NCBI GenBank assembly: GCA_964487255.1
Contig: CAZAQV010000078.1
Span: 1-5,374 of the forward strand
Length of the DNA: 5,374 nt
From: CAZAQV01 sp964487255
GTDB taxonomy: Bacteria > Myxococcota_A > Polyangia > Polyangiales > CAZAQV01
Reading direction: 5' to 3'
The notes under the pieces were generated by a model that was not told where the DNA came from, ran no database searches, and saw nothing but the letters and a program-made list of their open reading frames with translations. The translations under genes and the position numbers were made by a program. Positions 5,162 to 5,374 of this stretch are shown here, one piece after another (position 1 is the stretch's first letter; each line of letters starts with the position of its first letter).

Positions 5162-5222
5162 GGGGGTATCAAGCTGGGGGTACTGCGATATACCCCCGGA
5201 TGTACCCCCCGTTTTGGGGGTA
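5162..5222. repeat. five GGGGGTA motifs, probable integrase arm sites or operators
   Basis: GGGGGTA occurs on the plus strand at 5162-5168, 5176-5182 and 5216-5222, and on the minus strand at 5191-5197 and 5203-5209. The step is 12 to 15 bases. The second and third copies, and the fourth and fifth, form inverted pairs that could also fold as 7-bp hairpins. In this family Int binds repeated arm sites beside the core site, so these are good arm-site candidates. They also lie in the int leader, where binding would repress int. Confidence 0.6.
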
Positions 5223-5248
5223 TGCAGTTAAATCCAGTTGGACTGCAT
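5222..5248. repeat. 7-bp inverted repeat in the attachment region
   Basis: ATGCAGT (5222-5228) and ACTGCAT (5242-5248) are perfect inverted copies 13 bases apart, between the GGGGGTA motifs and the tRNA terminator. It may be a binding site for the excisionase or another accessory protein. That role is inferred from place only. Confidence 0.4.
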
Positions 5249-5264
5249 TAGACGCACTATAATC

Positions 5265-5287
5265 AAAAAAGCCCTGATAAACAGGGC
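5265..5287 (-). terminator. intrinsic terminator downstream of tRNA-Val
   Basis: On the minus strand GCCCTG-TTTAT-CAGGGC (5287-5271) forms a 6-bp GC-rich hairpin followed by six T (5270-5265). It lies 36 bases past the tRNA 3' end and ends tRNA transcription before the integrase. This keeps the strong tRNA promoter from driving int. Confidence 0.85.
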
Positions 5288-5323
5288 CCTTAGGACGGCG
5301 TTGGACACCGTTAGATTTGAATT

Positions 5324-5374
5324 TGGTACAACCGAGTGGATTCGAACCACCGACCCCCACCATGTCAAGGTGGT
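5324..5374 (-). tRNA. tRNA-Val(GAC), 3' part; probable attachment site
   Basis: The visible 51 bases are tRNA positions 26 to 76. The anticodon stem CCACC/GGTGG encloses the loop TTGACAT with anticodon GAC (5366-5364). The variable loop GGGTC, T arm GGTGG-TTCGAAT-CCACT, acceptor strand CGGTTGT, discriminator A and an encoded CCA (5326-5324) follow. The D arm and 5' acceptor strand lie beyond the right edge. tRNA 3' halves are the usual target of P4-type integrases, and this one lies 182 bases from the int start, so the att core is probably within 5324-5374. The exact core needs the other end of the element. Confidence 0.94.

Noticed and set aside
5162..5222. GGGGGTA repeats as a CRISPR array or replication iterons
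   Set aside because: Units are only 7 bases, in mixed orientation, without CRISPR-length repeats or spacers; position beside int and the tRNA fits attachment arm sites better than an origin.
4470..5231. Long plus-strand open frame of 253 codons opposite the integrase
   Set aside because: It is antisense to a complete integrase with all catalytic residues, lacks a recognisable domain, and is explained by GC-rich codon shadowing.
5258..5263. Perfect TATAAT on the plus strand
   Set aside because: The best -35 candidate, TTGGAC, is only 14 bases upstream, and a transcript would run antisense into the tRNA; no gene lies in that direction within view.

Overview
The window is one end of an integrated mobile element of the P4-satellite / integrative-island type in a gammaproteobacterium. 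The host guess rests on moderately GC-rich sequence, strong GGAG-type ribosome binding sites, and a tRNA-Val(GAC) whose visible half is close to the enterobacterial one. The genus cannot be read from this window. All genes are on the minus strand, so transcription runs from right to left.

Right end (about 5142-5374): the 3' half of tRNA-Val(GAC) runs off the right edge. Left of it come a Rho-independent terminator on the tRNA strand, a 7-bp inverted repeat, and five GGGGGTA motifs in both orientations in front of the integrase. The P4-type tyrosine integrase gene (3918-5141) has all catalytic residues. Together with the tRNA this marks the attachment-site end; the other end lies beyond position 1.

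Cargo position (2921-3838): a 305-residue protein of unknown function, with lower GC than its neighbours, sits between the integrase and the control region.

Control region (about 2224-2920): two 12-bp palindromes, a promoter, and a perfect 10-bp inverted repeat lie in front of an AlpA-type regulator or excisionase. A small winged-helix-like protein follows, overlapping it by ATGA.

Immunity-like leader (about 1949-2220): this is the most interesting part. A roughly 75-nt RNA (2003-2077) folds like the antisense immunity RNAs of phages P1/P7 (C4) and P4 (CI). It carries two unpaired segments that complement a two-part target both upstream (2160-2135) and downstream (1993-1959). The downstream target covers the ribosome binding site of the next gene. 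The upstream target overlaps an antiterminator hairpin that competes with an intrinsic terminator (2099-2129).

Replication operon (1-1948): five very small genes, each overlapping the next by 4 or 8 bases, lead into a TOPRIM-type primase gene cut by the left edge. My reading is that the regulator genes and the antisense RNA hold the small-gene/primase operon silent in the integrated state, while Int and the AlpA-type protein control integration and excision.
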